Of a DNA stretch of 7,398 nucleotides, positions 6,456 to 7,398 are shown one piece after another. This DNA is from Candidatus Poribacteria bacterium (GTDB lineage Bacteria; Poribacteria; WGA-4E; WGA-3G), in NCBI GenBank assembly GCA_009842375.1, contig VYFM01000356.1, positions 1-7,398 of the forward strand. The letters run 5' to 3'. A program made the position numbers and the translations under genes. Every line of letters starts with the position of its first letter. Within the stretch, counting starts at the first letter, position 1. The notes under the pieces are model-generated. The model was not told where the DNA came from. It searched no databases and was given only the letters and a program-made list of their open reading frames with translations.

Positions 6456-6460
6456 TCCTT
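6456..6460 (-). promoter_or_regulatory. Ribosome binding site that decides the murB start
   Basis: AAGGA on the minus strand is 5 nt before ATG 6450 and 8 nt before ATG 6447. It overlaps ATG 6456 and lies downstream of TTG 6468, excluding both as starts. Confidence 0.6.
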
Positions 6461-6467
6461 TTTCTCA

Positions 6468-6497
6468 ATTATAACATGATATGTTAGTATGTATCAA
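6468..6497 (-). promoter_or_regulatory. Sigma70-type promoter of murB
   Basis: On the minus strand TTGATA (6492-6497, 5 of 6) is followed after 18 nt by a perfect TATAAT (6468-6473). Transcription should start near 6461, right at the ribosome binding site, giving a leader of only about 11 nt. Confidence 0.6.
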
Positions 6498-6722
6498 TGT
6501 CTGGATTAATCCTTGTGTTTAGGCTGAAACAAATGAGTTTGGTGCGTAAAGAATTAAAACGAACCTTTTTTCAATAGACTTGACTAAACAAACGAAACGA
6601 TATTGAAACACTCTTTCAGCAACGACATTTTGCTATCCAGTAGAGAGTTAACACAATCACTATATTTGGAACGACAGTCTTGACATATATCAAGGTTTTC
6701 AGATTCCGCATAGGAGAAACAG
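6498..6722. other. Divergent intergenic region without a gene
   Basis: This AT-rich stretch separates the murB promoter from the small secreted gene on the plus strand. The only clear element is AGGAG (6712-6716), 6 nt before the ATG at 6723. TTGACA at 6680-6685 has no acceptable -10 at 16-18 nt, so I cannot place the downstream promoter. No RNA gene or terminator is recognised. Confidence 0.5.
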
Positions 6723-7364
6723 ATGAAACATAAAATTGTAGCACTCAGCGCAATTGCACTTATGATAGTATCCGGTCTTTTTGTATTTGAACATGTAACG
6801 TCGGCACAACGTCCCGATAGGAACACACAACCTGGACAGGGACAACGTGGTCAACGTCCTGATGGAAACAGAGGCAATAGAGGTATGATGGATATAAATA
6901 ATCTAATATCTATCAATCCAGTATCTATAGTTGAAAATTCTTGGACAGATTTAACGTTTAATGTTGGCGTAGATGATGAAACGCTCATAAAGGCACGTCC
7001 TATCTATGAAGCTACTCGCAAGAATTTTCAGATGAAGATGAAAGAAATAATTGGAAAACATTCTCCAAAGGTGACAGAGGCGTTTGCAGCTGGTGACCAG
7101 CGCGCTGCATTCCAGAAACTACAGCAGATTCGGCAAGAGATAGATCAGGATCTGGGTGCTTTGCTCAAAAGCAGCGGCACAGAATTTCAAGGAAGTCTCA
7201 AAAATGTTATGAGCAAAGAGCAGATGACAAAACTCAACGAATTGACAAGAGAACGGCAAGCAAAAATGCAGCAACAAGAACAACAACGAACAAACAGATT
7301 CCGTGGTGGTGAAGGTGGGCAACGCGGACAAGGTGGACAACGCGGACAACGTCCTTCTCAATAA
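6723..7364 (+). CDS. Small secreted helical protein with Gly/Gln/Arg-rich ends, function unknown
   Basis: 213 aa. The start ATG is preceded at 6 nt by AGGAG. Residues 1-28 are a signal peptide (MKHKIV, hydrophobic core, cleavage likely after VTSA before QRPD). Residues 29-54 are low-complexity, rich in Gly, Gln, Arg, Asn and Pro. Residues 85-190 are charged and probably helical or coiled-coil, with a Gln-rich end (KMQQQEQQR). The tail, 193-213, is again Gly/Gln/Arg-rich. GQRGQRP occurs at 40-46 and again at 205-211. The helical core with MSKEQMTKLNELTRERQ is loosely like periplasmic Spy/CpxP-type proteins (LTxxQ motifs), but the match is weak and may reflect composition only. It is divergent from murB, and the next gene lies outside the window. 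Real gene likely; role not known. Confidence 0.8.
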   Translation: MKHKIVALSAIALMIVSGLFVFEHVTSAQRPDRNTQPGQGQRGQRPDGNRGNRGMMDINNLISINPVSIVENSWTDLTFNVGVDDETLIKARPIYEATRKNFQMKMKEIIGKHSPKVTEAFAAGDQRAAFQKLQQIRQEIDQDLGALLKSSGTEFQGSLKNVMSKEQMTKLNELTRERQAKMQQQEQQRTNRFRGGEGGQRGQGGQRGQRPSQ

Positions 7365-7398
7365 AGTTTAGATTTAAAAAATTGGGTCGGGTACTTTA

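Noticed and set aside
6680..6685. TTGACA as the -35 of a promoter for the gene at 6723
   Set aside because: The bases 16-18 nt downstream (around 6702-6709) do not resemble a -10, so the promoter is not supported.
6584..6826. Minus-strand open frame of 80 codons upstream of and overlapping the small secreted gene
   Set aside because: It overlaps the signal peptide region of a well-supported gene and has no ribosome binding site or recognisable domain.
1..7398. Defence island, CRISPR, toxin-antitoxin, prophage or biosynthetic cluster
   Set aside because: Every sizeable frame is accounted for by metabolic, secreted, TPR or cell-wall genes; no nuclease, methyltransferase, integrase, reverse transcriptase or synthetase motif is seen.

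Overview
The window looks like chromosome of an uncultured, Gram-negative-type bacterium of moderate-to-low GC. Best guess, from memory rather than a search: a Candidatus Poribacteria-like or related sponge/marine lineage. The reasons are the mix of an enolase-superfamily sugar-acid dehydratase, a secreted CRTAC1-type FG-GAP/ASPIC protein, a secreted LamG protein and a long TPR protein, and hairpin repeats scattered between genes. No rRNA, tRNA, CRISPR array, transposase, phage or plasmid gene is visible.

Layout. (1) 1-189: the cut end of a REP-like hairpin repeat, then a promoter-like stretch with a palindrome over its -35. (2) 190-3862, plus strand: a tight three-gene run, mannonate/gluconate dehydratase-like enzyme, then a secreted beta-propeller protein with an ASPIC/UnbV tail, then a secreted LamG-domain protein, with gaps of 12 and 25 nt. 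(3) 3864-5291, minus strand: an exported protein with about 12 TPRs, whose stop lies one base from the LamG stop. (4) 5383-5518: a pair of REP units in inverted orientation (BIME-like) plus flanks that recur at the window's left end. (5) 5539-6450, minus strand: murB, with a good sigma70-type promoter immediately upstream. (6) 6498-6722: divergent intergenic region. (7) 6723-7364, plus strand: a small secreted helical protein with Gly/Gln/Arg-rich ends.

How the genes may work together. The three-gene run suggests one transcript combining cytoplasmic catabolism of a sugar acid with two exported, probably carbohydrate- or surface-facing proteins. This is inferred from order and spacing, not shown. 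murB is housekeeping (peptidoglycan precursor synthesis) and seems independent. The TPR protein and the last small protein have no assigned function.

The most unusual non-coding signal is the REP pair. Each unit has a GTAG head followed by a GTCGGA/TCCGAC hairpin. A 28-nt stretch of head plus flank is found again, inverted, at the window's left edge, so the four-gene block lies between inverted copies. No clearly new multi-gene system (defence, biosynthetic or mobile) is supported.
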